From positions 62,001-126,000 of the forward strand of contig NZ_RBDY01000010.1 of the NCBI RefSeq assembly GCF_003626575.1: a stretch of DNA of 64,000 bases, written 5' to 3'. This document shows positions 1 to 8,544 of the stretch, piece by piece. Numbering within the stretch: position 1 is the first letter of the stretch; every line of letters starts with the position of its first letter. The position numbers and the translations under genes were made by a program. Origin of the DNA: Streptomyces radicis. GTDB taxonomy: Bacteria; Actinomycetota; Actinomycetes; Streptomycetales; Streptomycetaceae. Under the pieces are notes generated by a model. That model saw nothing but the letters and a program-made list of their open reading frames with translations. It ran no database searches and was not told the DNA's origin.

Positions 1-697
1 CCGGCCACCACAGCGCGCCCACCGCCGCGTGCAGCAGGCCCCACCCGGCGAGGGTGACTGAACGGGTCAACGTCTCGCGCGCGGCGGACAGTTCGAGGCG
101 CGCCGACTCCGGCAGGACCAGCCACAGATGCGGCCACACGGTGCCCAGGTCCAGGTCGTACTCGCGGTCGAGGCGCACGGCGGGGGCGTTGAGGCGGTCG
201 GCCATCCACGTGGGCCGCTCGGGGCGTTCGGCCGAGACCGCCTCGAGCGCGGCGCGCGCCTCCCCGAGCGCGGGGCCCGGCGGGGGCGCCTCGCCCCGGG
301 CGCGCGCCTGCGCCAGCTCCTCGCGCCGGTGCTCGTACGCGTCGTTCGCGCGCTCCCAACGCCGCCTGCGCGCCTCCGTCAGCCGCCGCGGCCTGGTGCC
401 CGTGGTGAGCCAGGCGCGTTCGATCGCCGAGCCGAGCCCCTGCGCGGCCAGCCCCGCGCCCGCCGCGGCCAGGCCCACCGCGAGCAGGACGAGCGCCACC
501 CCGCCGGGGGAGTCGAGGCGTGGCGACGCGGCCCACGCGTCGAGCCGGTCCCCGAGGCGGGCGGCGTCCAGCGCGTGCGCGTGGCCCAGCTCCCACGCCG
601 CGGTCAGCGTGGCGACGAGCAGCGCCCCCGGCAGCACGAGCAGCGCCATCCACCGTTCGGCCAACTGCTTGCCCAACTCCCCCAGCAGGCTGCCCAC
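1..697 (-). CDS. membrane protein, C-terminus cut by window edge
   Basis: The frame starts at a GTG whose bases lie just beyond the stop of the upstream gene (stop 699-701, GTG 695-697) and stays open to the left edge, giving about 232 residues without a stop. A hydrophobic segment (WMALLVLPGALLVATLTAAW) lies near residues 16-35, a second Ala/Gly/Leu-rich segment follows near residues 55-80, and a third begins just before the edge. Between them is an Arg/Glu/Ala-rich, probably helical cytoplasmic stretch. I recognise no catalytic motif. The near-overlap with the upstream gene implies translational coupling. Function unknown; the frame is secure because the reading is continuous and the third-position G+C is high. 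Confidence 0.7.
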   Translation of the reverse strand, partial: MGSLLGELGKQLAERWMALLVLPGALLVATLTAAWELGHAHALDAARLGDRLDAWAASPRLDSPGGVALVLLAVGLAAAGAGLAAQGLGSAIERAWLTTGTRPRRLTEARRRRWERANDAYEHRREELAQARARGEAPPPGPALGEARAALEAVSAERPERPTWMADRLNAPAVRLDREYDLDLGTVWPHLWLVLPESARLELSAARETLTRSVTLAGWGLLHAAVGALWWP

Positions 698-698
698 G

Positions 699-1124
699 TC
701 AGATGCGCTCCCAGCGCAGCGGCGCGCCCGTGGCCGAGCACACGGGCGGCGCCGTGTCGTGCGCGGCGGGCAGCCAGCTGCGCGAGCACGCGCCCGCGGG
801 GCACAGGAAGACGGCCTCGGCGCGGCGGCCCTGGACCGGCAGCTCGCTCCAGCCCGCGGGCACCGTGGGGCCGTGGTGGGAGGGCGCGCCGGTGTCCTTG
901 TACGGCGAGCGGGCGATCTCCGCCTCGCGCACCGCCCCGTCGAGCCGCTCCAACGGGCGGGCGGGATCGGCCTGTTCGCGCAGGGCGTCCAACAGGGCGT
1001 CGAGCGGGGCGAGGTCGCCGTGCGCCGTCAGCAGCGCGCGGATGGCCGGGAAGTCCCGGCAGACCTCGGCGATGCGGTCCCGCACACGGCGGGCCTCCGG
1101 ATCAAGGGGTCGCGTCTCGCTCAC
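699..1124 (-). CDS. conserved actinomycete hypothetical protein with C-terminal Cys cluster
   Basis: This is a soluble protein of about 141 aa. The N-terminal half is charged and helical (ETRPLDPEARRVRDRIAEVC). The C-terminal half contains FLCPAGACSRSW followed about 16 residues later by PPVCSATG, so three or four cysteines could form a small metal-binding knuckle. I prefer the GTG at 1124, which begins VSETRPLD. A GTG at 1151 in the same frame lies before the AGGGGG ribosome-site-like run and would add nine residues. The gene is followed directly by the membrane protein at 1-697, so the two probably form one unit. No function can be assigned. Confidence 0.65.
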   Translation of the reverse strand: MSETRPLDPEARRVRDRIAEVCRDFPAIRALLTAHGDLAPLDALLDALREQADPARPLERLDGAVREAEIARSPYKDTGAPSHHGPTVPAGWSELPVQGRRAEAVFLCPAGACSRSWLPAAHDTAPPVCSATGAPLRWERI

Positions 1125-1238
1125 GGTGTCGACCGTACCCCCTGGAGTCACCGCCGCACCCGACGCCGAACAGCCCGCGCCGAGTTGACGGGCGGGCCGT
1201 GGCGGCGGCCGGGGGCCGATGACACCCCCGGCGCGCGG

Positions 1239-1442
1239 TCAGTCCTGCTGGTCGCGCTGCTGCTTCGTCTCGTCCATGACCTGCTTGCCCGCCCGCTTGG
1301 CGCGCTGGGTCATGCTGCCCTGCTGCTGTCCCTGCTGCCCTTCCTCGTCGTCCTGCTGCGCTTCCTTCTGCTGGTTCATGGCGTCCTTGGCGCGCTGCTG
1401 GAGCTCCTGGGCCTTATCCCTGAACTGGTCCGACATGCCCAT
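1239..1442 (-). CDS. small hydrophilic Gln-rich protein, stress-protein-like
   Basis: A 67-aa protein of very low complexity, extremely rich in Gln, Lys, Asp and Glu (AKDAMNQQKEAQQDDEEGQQ), with no hydrophobic core and no Cys. Such composition is typical of intrinsically disordered or CsbD-like stress proteins, but I see no diagnostic CsbD motif. A GAGGAG ribosome site precedes two in-frame ATGs, at 1442 (spacing about 5) and 1436 (about 11), so the mature start may be MSDQFRDK. It lies downstream of the tricorn-type peptidase on the same strand and may share its transcript. The function is inferred only loosely. Confidence 0.65.
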   Translation of the reverse strand: MGMSDQFRDKAQELQQRAKDAMNQQKEAQQDDEEGQQGQQQGSMTQRAKRAGKQVMDETKQQRDQQD

Positions 1443-1492
1443 GCGTACTCCTCGGAGTGTGAGACGGGTGAACGGGTGAGCCGTGACCAGCG

Positions 1493-4400
1493 TTACACGG
1501 CCTCGCTTTCCTCGCATTCCGGGGCATTCCCCCCGGAACGGCCGCTCTCCCCCGACGCGCCGTAGCCCACCGTGCGCGGCGGCAGCGGGGGGCGGCTGCG
1601 GTCGGGGAGGTCCCGGTAGCCGGGCGGCGCGCTCGCGGGGTGGCGTTCCAGCAGGTCCAACGCGACCCGCACCGCCGTGTCGAGCACCACGGAACGCCCC
1701 TCGGCCCAGTCGAGCGGCGAGCGCAGCGCCTCGATGTCCGGGATCACGCCGTGGTTCTCGACGTCCCAGCCGTACGCGTCGAACCACGCGGCGTTCATCG
1801 GAACAGTGATCCCGGTGCCGTCGCCGAGCTCGTGCCCCCCGGTGATCCCGACCACCCCGCCCCATGTGCGGCAGCCGACCACGGGGCCGAGGCCGAGCAG
1901 CCGGAACGCGGCGGTGATCATGTCGCCGTCCGACGACGTCGCCTCGTCGGCCAGGGCCACGACGGGGCCGCGTGGCGCGTTGGAGGCGTAGCTCACGGGC
2001 TGCGCGTTGCGCGTCAGGTCCCAGCCGAGGATGGTGCGGCTGAGCTTCTCGACCACCAACTCGCTGATGTGGCCGCCTGCGTTGCCCCGGACGTCCACGA
2101 TCAGCGCCTCGCGCGAGAACTCGAGGCGCAGATCCCGGTTGAACTGCGCCCAGCCGGAGCCGCCCATGTCGGGGATGTGCACATAGCCGCACCGCCCCTC
2201 GCTCAACTCCCGTACCAGGTCCCGGCGTCGGGACACCCAGTCCTGGTAGCGCAGCGAGCGGTCGTCCACCAGCGGAACGACGGCCACCCTCCGCTGCCTG
2301 CCGTCCGCCTCGTCGGTGAACGTCAACTCGACGCTGGTGCCGCCCGTTCCGGCGAGCAGCGGCCACGGTCCCGCCACCGGGTCGACGGGCCGCCCGCCCA
2401 CGTGCGTCAGCAGCGCCCCCTCGCGCACCCCGGTGCCCGCGAGCGGCGAACGCGCCCTGGAATCCGACGAGTCACCGGGGAGGATGCGGGACAGCTGCCA
2501 TGAACCCTCCTTCGTGCGGGTGAAGTTGGCGCCCAGGAGGCCATGCGCGCGCTGGTACTGCGGCGGGCCCTCGTTGCGCCGCGCCGGGGTGACATAGGCG
2601 TGCGACGTGCCGAGCTCGCCCAGCGTCTCCCAGAGCAGATCGGCGAACTCGTCGGGGCTGGCGACCCGTTGGACCAGCGGCCGGTACTGGGCGAGGATCC
2701 CCTCCCAGTCCACGCCGCACATCTTGGGCTCCCAGAAGTAGTCCCTGATCAGCCGCCCCGCCTCGTCGAACGACTGCCGCCACTCCGCCGCCGGGTCGGC
2801 CACGTGCACGATGCGCCGCAGGTCCACATAGCCGCCGTCGTCGCCGTCCCCGCTCTCGGTGGCGGACATCGCGCGGAACTGACCGTCCTCGCACACCACG
2901 AGGCGCGTGCCGTCGCCGCTGGGCGCGAACCAGTCGACGTGCGCGGTGAGTTCGGCGCGCTTCGCCTTCGCCAGGTCGAAGTGCTCGAGGGTGGGCTTGC
3001 CCGAGGTGTCGTCGGGGTTGACGAACGTCTCGCCCAGCGCGCCCGAGATCGGCCAGCGCAGCCAGACCAGGCCGCCGCCGCTCACCGGGTGGAGCGAGGA
3101 GTACTTCGACGCCGACACGGGGAACGGCGTGACCCGGCTGGCCAGGCCCTCCGCCTCCACCGTGACCCTGCCCTCCTCGCCGCCCGTGTCGTCGGGGTCG
3201 AGCCCCCCGGCCGCCGGGCGCCCCTCGGGCGTGATCGCGAACGGCGACCTGGTCGCCGACGACAGCGGCACGAGGTAGGGGCGGCTGCCCAGCGGGAACG
3301 ACAGATCGCCGGTGTGCACGTCGTAGACCGGGTCGAAGCCGCGCCACGACAGGAACGCCAGATAGCGCCCGTCCCGCGTGAACACCGGCTCCTCGTCCTC
3401 GAACCTGCCGTCGGTGACATCGAGGATGGGGCGCTCGGGGGCGGTCAGCTGGGCGATCTTGATCTGGCTGAGGGAGCGGCCGATGCCGGGGTGGGCCCAG
3501 GCCAGCCAGGCGGAGTCGGGGGAGAAGGCGAGATCGCGGATCGGGCCGTTGAGCGAGCGGACCACCTCGACCAGGTCACCGGGGCGCGGCGGCTCGGGCG
3601 TTTCCCCGGCCTCCGTCTCCTCGGCCTCCGTCTCCCCGCCCTCGGCTTCCCCGGCCTCCGTCTCCCCGGCCTGCTCGTCCGGTGACGCGCCCTCCGCACC
3701 GGTCTCACCGGTCTCGTCCGCAGGTTCGGGCACCGCGATCACCAGCAGCCGCCCGTCGTGGGTGGCCACGGCCAGGGACTGCCCGTCGGGTGACGACGTC
3801 ATCTCCCTGACCCGCCCGAGCACCCCGGCCGCGAGCCGCTGCGGGTCGTGGCCGCCGCTGGCCCTCGGCAGGTGCGTCACCTCGATCGCGTCCTCGCCCG
3901 CCGCGTCCGTGACATACGCGATCCGCCCGGTGTCGCCGAGCATCTCGGGCTCGCGGACGCGCACGCCCGGCGTGGCCGCCAGGGCCCTGGCCGGGCCGTC
4001 GCGGTGGGTGAGCCAGTACAGCGCGCCGCGCACGCACACGGCGCTCGCCCGCCCCGTGGCGTCGACGGAGAGCGCGTCCACATGGCCGGAGGTGCGGACC
4101 TGGTACGGGCGCCGCCCGGTGCGCGGGCCCCCGAGTCGCACGTCGAGGCGACGGGGCACGGACCCTGGGCCGAGGTCGTCGGCCAGCCAGAGGTCGCCCC
4201 CGCACTGGTAGACCACCCGGCGGCCGTCGGTCGCGGCATGGCGGGCGTAAAACGCGTCGTGGTCGCTGTGGCGCCACAGCTCGGAGCCATCCGGGCGACA
4301 GGAATAGAGGTTTCCAATCCCCTCATGGTCGGAAAGAAATGCGATCCGGTCACCGACAAACATGGGGCTGTCGATATGGCCGTTGAGGTCGGGCAGCAGT

Positions 4401-5014
4401 CGCTCCCCGTGCAGCCACAGCTTGCCCGTCGCGCCGCCCCGGTACCGCTTCCACGCCGCGGGCTCGTGCGGCGCCTTCCCGGTCAGCAGCAGCGTGCGCC
4501 GCTCGGCCCCGCACCCGGTGACGGCGATGTCCGAAACCGGACCCCAGGGCAGCTGTTCGCCGGGTCCCCCGTCCAGGGGAACGTTGTAGGCCCAGGTGAA
4601 GTGCGAGAACGGCTGGTGGTGCGAGCCGAGCGCGAGGATCCGGCTCTCGCCCGTCCCGTCCGCGGGGGCCCAGCCGCAGACCCGGGTGTCGTAGGAGCCC
4701 CAGTGGCTCAGCTGCCGCACCGGCCCGCCGTCCACCGGGGCGAGGTGGATCTCGGGGTCGAGGGTGCGCCAGCTGGTGAACGCGATGTACCGGCCGTCGG
4801 GGGAAAACCTGGGGGGGCCGGTCCGGGTACGATCGACGGTGAGCCGCCAGGCCCGGTCGGCCTGACGGCCGCCGGCGGGCAACGGCGCCAGCCAGAGATC
4901 GTCCTCGGCGACAAAGCACAGCAGATCACCGTGCAGATGCGGGAATCGCAGATAGCCGTCAAACTCCGGTGGTTCACCCGGGGTTACGGCGGAAGAGTTG
5001 AGTTCGTCGCTCAC
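1493..5014 (-). CDS. tricorn-type S41 family peptidase
   Basis: At 1173 aa this matches the length of tricorn protease homologues, large cytosolic assemblies that trim oligopeptides downstream of the proteasome. The N-terminal half is WD40/TolB-like beta-propeller sequence (repeated blocks such as PRFSPDGRYIAFTSWRTL and MTSSPDGQSLAVATHDG). A PDZ-like segment follows near residues 850-900 and the S41 core is C-terminal. Expected catalytic residues are visible: Ser804-His805 in GTSHAYV and the nucleophile Ser1028 in ATSSDGDMI. An oddity is a disordered acidic insert around residues 430-475 made of ETEAGE/AEGGETEAEE-type repeats between propeller blades. The gene starts at ATG 5014 and is divergent from the MMPL transporter across a region with two palindromes. 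Family assignment is strong; the substrate is inferred from the family. Confidence 0.93.
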   Translation of the reverse strand: MSDELNSSAVTPGEPPEFDGYLRFPHLHGDLLCFVAEDDLWLAPLPAGGRQADRAWRLTVDRTRTGPPRFSPDGRYIAFTSWRTLDPEIHLAPVDGGPVRQLSHWGSYDTRVCGWAPADGTGESRILALGSHHQPFSHFTWAYNVPLDGGPGEQLPWGPVSDIAVTGCGAERRTLLLTGKAPHEPAAWKRYRGGATGKLWLHGERLLPDLNGHIDSPMFVGDRIAFLSDHEGIGNLYSCRPDGSELWRHSDHDAFYARHAATDGRRVVYQCGGDLWLADDLGPGSVPRRLDVRLGGPRTGRRPYQVRTSGHVDALSVDATGRASAVCVRGALYWLTHRDGPARALAATPGVRVREPEMLGDTGRIAYVTDAAGEDAIEVTHLPRASGGHDPQRLAAGVLGRVREMTSSPDGQSLAVATHDGRLLVIAVPEPADETGETGAEGASPDEQAGETEAGEAEGGETEAEETEAGETPEPPRPGDLVEVVRSLNGPIRDLAFSPDSAWLAWAHPGIGRSLSQIKIAQLTAPERPILDVTDGRFEDEEPVFTRDGRYLAFLSWRGFDPVYDVHTGDLSFPLGSRPYLVPLSSATRSPFAITPEGRPAAGGLDPDDTGGEEGRVTVEAEGLASRVTPFPVSASKYSSLHPVSGGGLVWLRWPISGALGETFVNPDDTSGKPTLEHFDLAKAKRAELTAHVDWFAPSGDGTRLVVCEDGQFRAMSATESGDGDDGGYVDLRRIVHVADPAAEWRQSFDEAGRLIRDYFWEPKMCGVDWEGILAQYRPLVQRVASPDEFADLLWETLGELGTSHAYVTPARRNEGPPQYQRAHGLLGANFTRTKEGSWQLSRILPGDSSDSRARSPLAGTGVREGALLTHVGGRPVDPVAGPWPLLAGTGGTSVELTFTDEADGRQRRVAVVPLVDDRSLRYQDWVSRRRDLVRELSEGRCGYVHIPDMGGSGWAQFNRDLRLEFSREALIVDVRGNAGGHISELVVEKLSRTILGWDLTRNAQPVSYASNAPRGPVVALADEATSSDGDMITAAFRLLGLGPVVGCRTWGGVVGITGGHELGDGTGITVPMNAAWFDAYGWDVENHGVIPDIEALRSPLDWAEGRSVVLDTAVRVALDLLERHPASAPPGYRDLPDRSRPPLPPRTVGYGASGESGRSGGNAPECEESEAV

Positions 5015-5050
5015 GGTTCCATGCTTCGGCTCGCGGATTGTCCCGGCAAG

Positions 5051-5073
5051 TCACAAAGAGACCGTCTTTGTGA
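5051..5073. promoter_or_regulatory. perfect inverted repeat in divergent promoter region
   Basis: TCACAAAGA, a five-base spacer, and TCTTTGTGA form a perfect 9-bp dyad. It lies 37 bp before the peptidase start and about 115 bp before the MMPL start, where a regulator could act on either gene. Which factor binds is unknown; neither neighbour is a regulator. Confidence 0.55.
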
Positions 5074-5084
5074 TCTGAATCACT
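5069..5084. promoter_or_regulatory. Crp-like palindrome
   Basis: TGTGATCTGAATCACT has the TGTGA-N6-TCAC architecture of Crp/Fnr-family sites and overlaps the right arm of the neighbouring 9-bp inverted repeat by five bases. A Rex-type reading (TTGTG...CAC) is possible but fits less well because the inner AA/TT pairs are absent. This is inference from the pattern only. Confidence 0.4.
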
Positions 5085-5188
5085 TTTCAGTCCGGGACTC
5101 ACCCTGTCGCGCCGGGGGGCGCGTCTCGTCCCATGAGCTGACTTGACACTTTGACGATCCCTGATACCCGGACAGGAGAACCTGCCCC

Positions 5189-7429
5189 GTGGCTACGTTT
5201 CTGTACAAGCTAGGACGCCTGAGTTTTCGGCGCCGCTGGTGGGCTGTGCTGCTCTGGGTGGCGCTGCTCTTCGGCATCGGGGCCGGCGCCGCCTCGTCCA
5301 GCGGGGCGGTCCCCGACGACTTCTCGCTGCCAGGCACGGAGTCGCAGGAAGCCCTCGACCTCATGGAAGAGGAGTTCCCCGAGGCGAACGCCGACTCCGT
5401 CGAGACCACCGTCGTCTTCCAGGCCCCCGACGGCGCGGACATCACCGCGGCCGAGTGGCAGCAGGCCGTCGGCGGCGTGCTGGCCGAGCTCGAGGGCGCC
5501 GACAAGGTGCTCTCGGTCACCGACCCGTTCGCCGAGCAGAGCGGCGCGGTCAGCGGCTCGACGGCGTACAGCACGGTGGACTACGACATCGTGAGCGGCG
5601 ATGTCTCCACCGAGATGCACGACGAGCTGATCGCCGCCATGGAGGGCGGGCGTGAGACCGGTCTCGCCGTCGAGGCGAGCGGCGAGGTCGCCATGGGCGA
5701 GGTCGAGATGGGCGGTGGCGAGGTCATCGGCATCGTCGTGGCCGCCATCGTCCTCGTCATCACCTTCGGCTCGCTGATCGCCGCCGGGCTCCCGCTGCTC
5801 ACCGCGCTCATCGGCGTGATGGTCGGCGTGCTGGGCATCGCGGCCCTGAGCACCACCCTCGGCCTCTCGGAGACCACCGGCATCCTCGCCATGATGATCG
5901 GCCTCGCGGTCGGCATCGACTACGCGCTGTTCATCGTCTCCCGGTACCGGGCGGAGCTGATCGCGGGCCACAGCCACGAGGAGGCGGCGGGCCGGGCGAC
6001 CGGCACCGCGGGCTCGGCCGTCGTCTTCGCGGGCCTCACGGTGATCATCGCCCTCGCGGGCCTGGCCGTGGTCAACATCCCGGTCCTGACCAAGATGGGC
6101 CTGGCCGCCTCCGCGAACGTCGCGGTGGCCGTGCTGGTGGCGCTCACCCTGGTGCCCGCCGCCCTGGGCATCGTGGGCAAGCGGATCTTCGGCCGCCGCC
6201 TGCGCAAGCAGAACCCCGAGACCGGCGTCCCCGCCTCGCTCACCAAGCCGGGCAAGGAGAACGGCGGCACCCGGTGGGCCCGCGCCATCCTGCGCCGCCC
6301 GGCCCTCGCCCTCGCGGCCTCCGTCGTCGGCCTCGGCGTCCTCGCGGTGCCCGTGGCCAGCATGGAGCTCGGCCTGCCCGACAACGGCACGCAGCCCGAG
6401 GACACCACCCTGCGCAAGGCGTACGACATGCTGAGCGACGGCTTCGGGCCCGGGTTCAACGGTCCGCTGATGCTCATCCTCGACGGCCGCGACGGCGCGG
6501 ACCTCGAGGCCACCGCCGACACCGTCGCCGGTGAGCTCGAGCAGATCGAGGGGATCGCGGCCTCGGCCCCCGCGATGTACAACGAGGACGGGACCATGGC
6601 GACGCTGCTCGCCTTCCCGACCACCGGTCCCTCCGACCACGACACCACCGAGCTGGTCCACCAGCTGCGGGACGAGCTCGCCCCGCAGGTCGAGAGCCAG
6701 AGCGGCGCGGAGATGCTGGTCAGCGGTGCCGCCGCGGCCAACATCGACTTCTCCGACGTGATGAACGACGCGCTGATCCCCTATCTGGCCCTGGTGGTCG
6801 GCCTGGCGTTCATCCTGCTGATCCTGGTCTTCCGCTCGATCCTGGTGCCGCTCAAGGCCGCCCTCGGCTTCCTGCTCTCGGTGCTCGCCGCGCTCGGCTC
6901 CGTCGTCGCGGTCTTCCAGTGGGGCTGGGCGGCCGAGCTGATCGGCGTCGAGGAGACCGGGCCGATCATGAGCCTGATGCCGATCTTCATGGTCGGCGTG
7001 ATCTTCGGCCTCGCCATGGACTACGAGGTGTTCCTGGTGACCCGCATGCGGGAGGCCCATGTCCACGGCGAGGGCCCGAGCCAGTCCGTGGTCACGGGCT
7101 TCAACCTGAACGCCCGCGTGGTCACGGCGGCCGCGGTCATCATGATCAGCGTCTTCGCCGGGTTCGCGGTCACCAGCACCGAGGCCATGGTCAAGATGAT
7201 GGGCTTCGGCCTCGGGGTCGCCGTCCTGCTCGACGCGTTCGTGGTCCGCATGATCATCGTTCCCGCGGTGATGGGCCTCGTCGGCGAGCGGGCCTGGTGG
7301 CTGCCCAAGTGGCTCGACCGGATCCTGCCCAACGTCGACGTCGAGGGCGAGTCCCTCGAGCGCTACCTGGAGGCGAACGGAAAGGGTCGCGCCGCCGTCG
7401 AGCGGCAGCGCGAGCCCGCGGGCGTCTGA
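5189..7429 (+). CDS. MMPL family RND-type transporter
   Basis: A 746-aa protein with the MMPL layout: an N-terminal membrane helix, a large extracytoplasmic loop, a block of five or six helices, a second large loop (about residues 395-530) and a second helix block. Both MMPL signature stretches are present, GIDYALFIVSRYRAEL in the first half and AMDYEVFLVTRMREA in the second; the charged residues in these helices belong to the proton-relay helices of the family. Actinobacterial members export lipids or hydrophobic small molecules. The start is GTG 5189 with AGGAG ten bases upstream. TTGACA at 5143-5148 may be a -35 element. A strong terminator follows at 7460. Substrate unknown. Confidence 0.93.
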   Translation: MATFLYKLGRLSFRRRWWAVLLWVALLFGIGAGAASSSGAVPDDFSLPGTESQEALDLMEEEFPEANADSVETTVVFQAPDGADITAAEWQQAVGGVLAELEGADKVLSVTDPFAEQSGAVSGSTAYSTVDYDIVSGDVSTEMHDELIAAMEGGRETGLAVEASGEVAMGEVEMGGGEVIGIVVAAIVLVITFGSLIAAGLPLLTALIGVMVGVLGIAALSTTLGLSETTGILAMMIGLAVGIDYALFIVSRYRAELIAGHSHEEAAGRATGTAGSAVVFAGLTVIIALAGLAVVNIPVLTKMGLAASANVAVAVLVALTLVPAALGIVGKRIFGRRLRKQNPETGVPASLTKPGKENGGTRWARAILRRPALALAASVVGLGVLAVPVASMELGLPDNGTQPEDTTLRKAYDMLSDGFGPGFNGPLMLILDGRDGADLEATADTVAGELEQIEGIAASAPAMYNEDGTMATLLAFPTTGPSDHDTTELVHQLRDELAPQVESQSGAEMLVSGAAAANIDFSDVMNDALIPYLALVVGLAFILLILVFRSILVPLKAALGFLLSVLAALGSVVAVFQWGWAAELIGVEETGPIMSLMPIFMVGVIFGLAMDYEVFLVTRMREAHVHGEGPSQSVVTGFNLNARVVTAAAVIMISVFAGFAVTSTEAMVKMMGFGLGVAVLLDAFVVRMIIVPAVMGLVGERAWWLPKWLDRILPNVDVEGESLERYLEANGKGRAAVERQREPAGV

Positions 7430-7459
7430 CACCCGCCCGAAGCGCCGCCGCTTCTCCCC

Positions 7460-7512
7460 GCCGAGCCCGGCACCCGATCCCCTCACCCGGGGGGTCGGGG
7501 GCCGGGCTCGGC
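7460..7512 (+). terminator. factor-independent terminator after MMPL gene
   Basis: GCCGAGCCCGG... pairs with ...CCGGGCTCGGC as a 23-bp stem with two imperfect positions around a seven-base loop (7483-7489), 30 bp after the MMPL stop. There is no long T tract, as usual in Streptomyces. Confidence 0.75.
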
Positions 7513-7757
7513 GCCGTCGCGGGCGTCGCCGTACCCCTCCGCGGCGCCCGCCGAGATGTGGGCGGGCCGCTCGCCGCCGACGGGCCCCGCGCCCCAACTC
7601 CCGCCCGGCGCCGGGCTGCTGAGCCGCCGTCGGCTCGGGCCGCCGTTCGGGTCGCTCCTTCGGGCGACCCGGCACTCACCCGGTACACATCCGGTCAATC
7701 ATGGGTAGACTGCGGCGTCGCGCGTCAAGTAGTCATATCGATAAATCGGGAGGCGAC
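7513..7757. other. intergenic region upstream of secreted protein
   Basis: Apart from the terminator at its left side, this gap between the MMPL and secreted-protein genes shows no repeat or supported ORF. TAGACT at 7706-7711 is a possible -10 hexamer about 46 bp before the start, but no convincing -35 accompanies it. Confidence 0.4.
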
Positions 7758-8522
7758 GTGCGACGCCGAACAGCGACGACTCTGACGGCCCTCGCGGCGA
7801 TGGCCGCGCTCATCGGGGCCTCGGCCCCATCCGCCCAGGGGAGATCCCCCGAGGCGGCCTGCACCCCCGACATCCCCGTCTCCACCGAGGCGGGCGCCGA
7901 CCGGCTGCTCTCCCTGGTCGAGGGGCTCGAATCCACGGGACACACCCCCGCCGAGGTCGACGCCGTCCTCGCCGAACGCGCCTGCCTGACCCGGGTGAGC
8001 GCCCCCATCCCGCCCGCCGAAGGGCTCACCGTGACCGCCCCGGACGTCTATGTGATCGCCGAGGTGAACGGTGTCGACCGCTGGGTCGCCATCACCGACT
8101 GGGAGTTCACCGAGCTCCCCGCCGCGCCCATGAGCGGTGACCAGGCCGTGGTCACCTGGTTCGACGCGCCCGTCGAGCCCATCGTCCGCGTCGTCCACCA
8201 CGCGGGCACCACGTCCCAGTACCCCAGCGTCAGCCGCGAGGACGCGGCCGAGCTCGGCCCGTACGGCGTGGGGTTCCTGCTGCCACCCGAGAAGTCGGCC
8301 ACCGACATGAACATCGCGACCGGGCGTTCCGCGCTGGTCTTCGAGGGCACGGGCGCGTGCCGCACCCTCACCGCGCGCGGCGCGTTCGCCCACACCTGGA
8401 ACGCGACCGCCGTGACCGGCATCGACCTCGCCGCGACGGGCATGACCCTGTACTGGTCGTCGACCGCCGACCGCGCCCTGACCCTCAGCTCCCCGACATC
8501 GGTGCCCGGAGTCTGCGGGTGA
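7758..8522 (+). CDS. secreted protein of unknown function with four cysteines
   Basis: Starting at GTG 7758, preceded by GGGAGG five bases upstream, the product is 254 aa with a typical Sec signal peptide (MRRRTATTLTALAAMAALIG, probable cleavage after residue 27 or so). The mature part is Pro/Ala/Thr-rich and contains four cysteines (about 35, 76, 201, 253), compatible with two disulfides outside the cell. An in-frame ATG at 7701 lacks a ribosome site and would hide the signal peptide, so I reject it. I recognise no enzyme motif. It is convergent with the PRPP synthetase paralogue. Likely an extracellular or cell-wall-associated protein; function unknown. Confidence 0.8.
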   Translation: MRRRTATTLTALAAMAALIGASAPSAQGRSPEAACTPDIPVSTEAGADRLLSLVEGLESTGHTPAEVDAVLAERACLTRVSAPIPPAEGLTVTAPDVYVIAEVNGVDRWVAITDWEFTELPAAPMSGDQAVVTWFDAPVEPIVRVVHHAGTTSQYPSVSREDAAELGPYGVGFLLPPEKSATDMNIATGRSALVFEGTGACRTLTARGAFAHTWNATAVTGIDLAATGMTLYWSSTADRALTLSSPTSVPGVCG

Positions 8523-8544
8523 GCCACTCACCCTTCGCCGTGCG

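Noticed and set aside
1239..2366. 375-aa minus-strand frame
   Set aside because: Only the last 67 codons (the Gln-rich protein) are coding; the rest overlaps the S41 peptidase in another frame.
5069..5084. Rex operator
   Set aside because: The outer TTGTG/CAC matches, but the inner AA...TT pairs and the final CAA are missing, and the neighbours are not respiratory genes.
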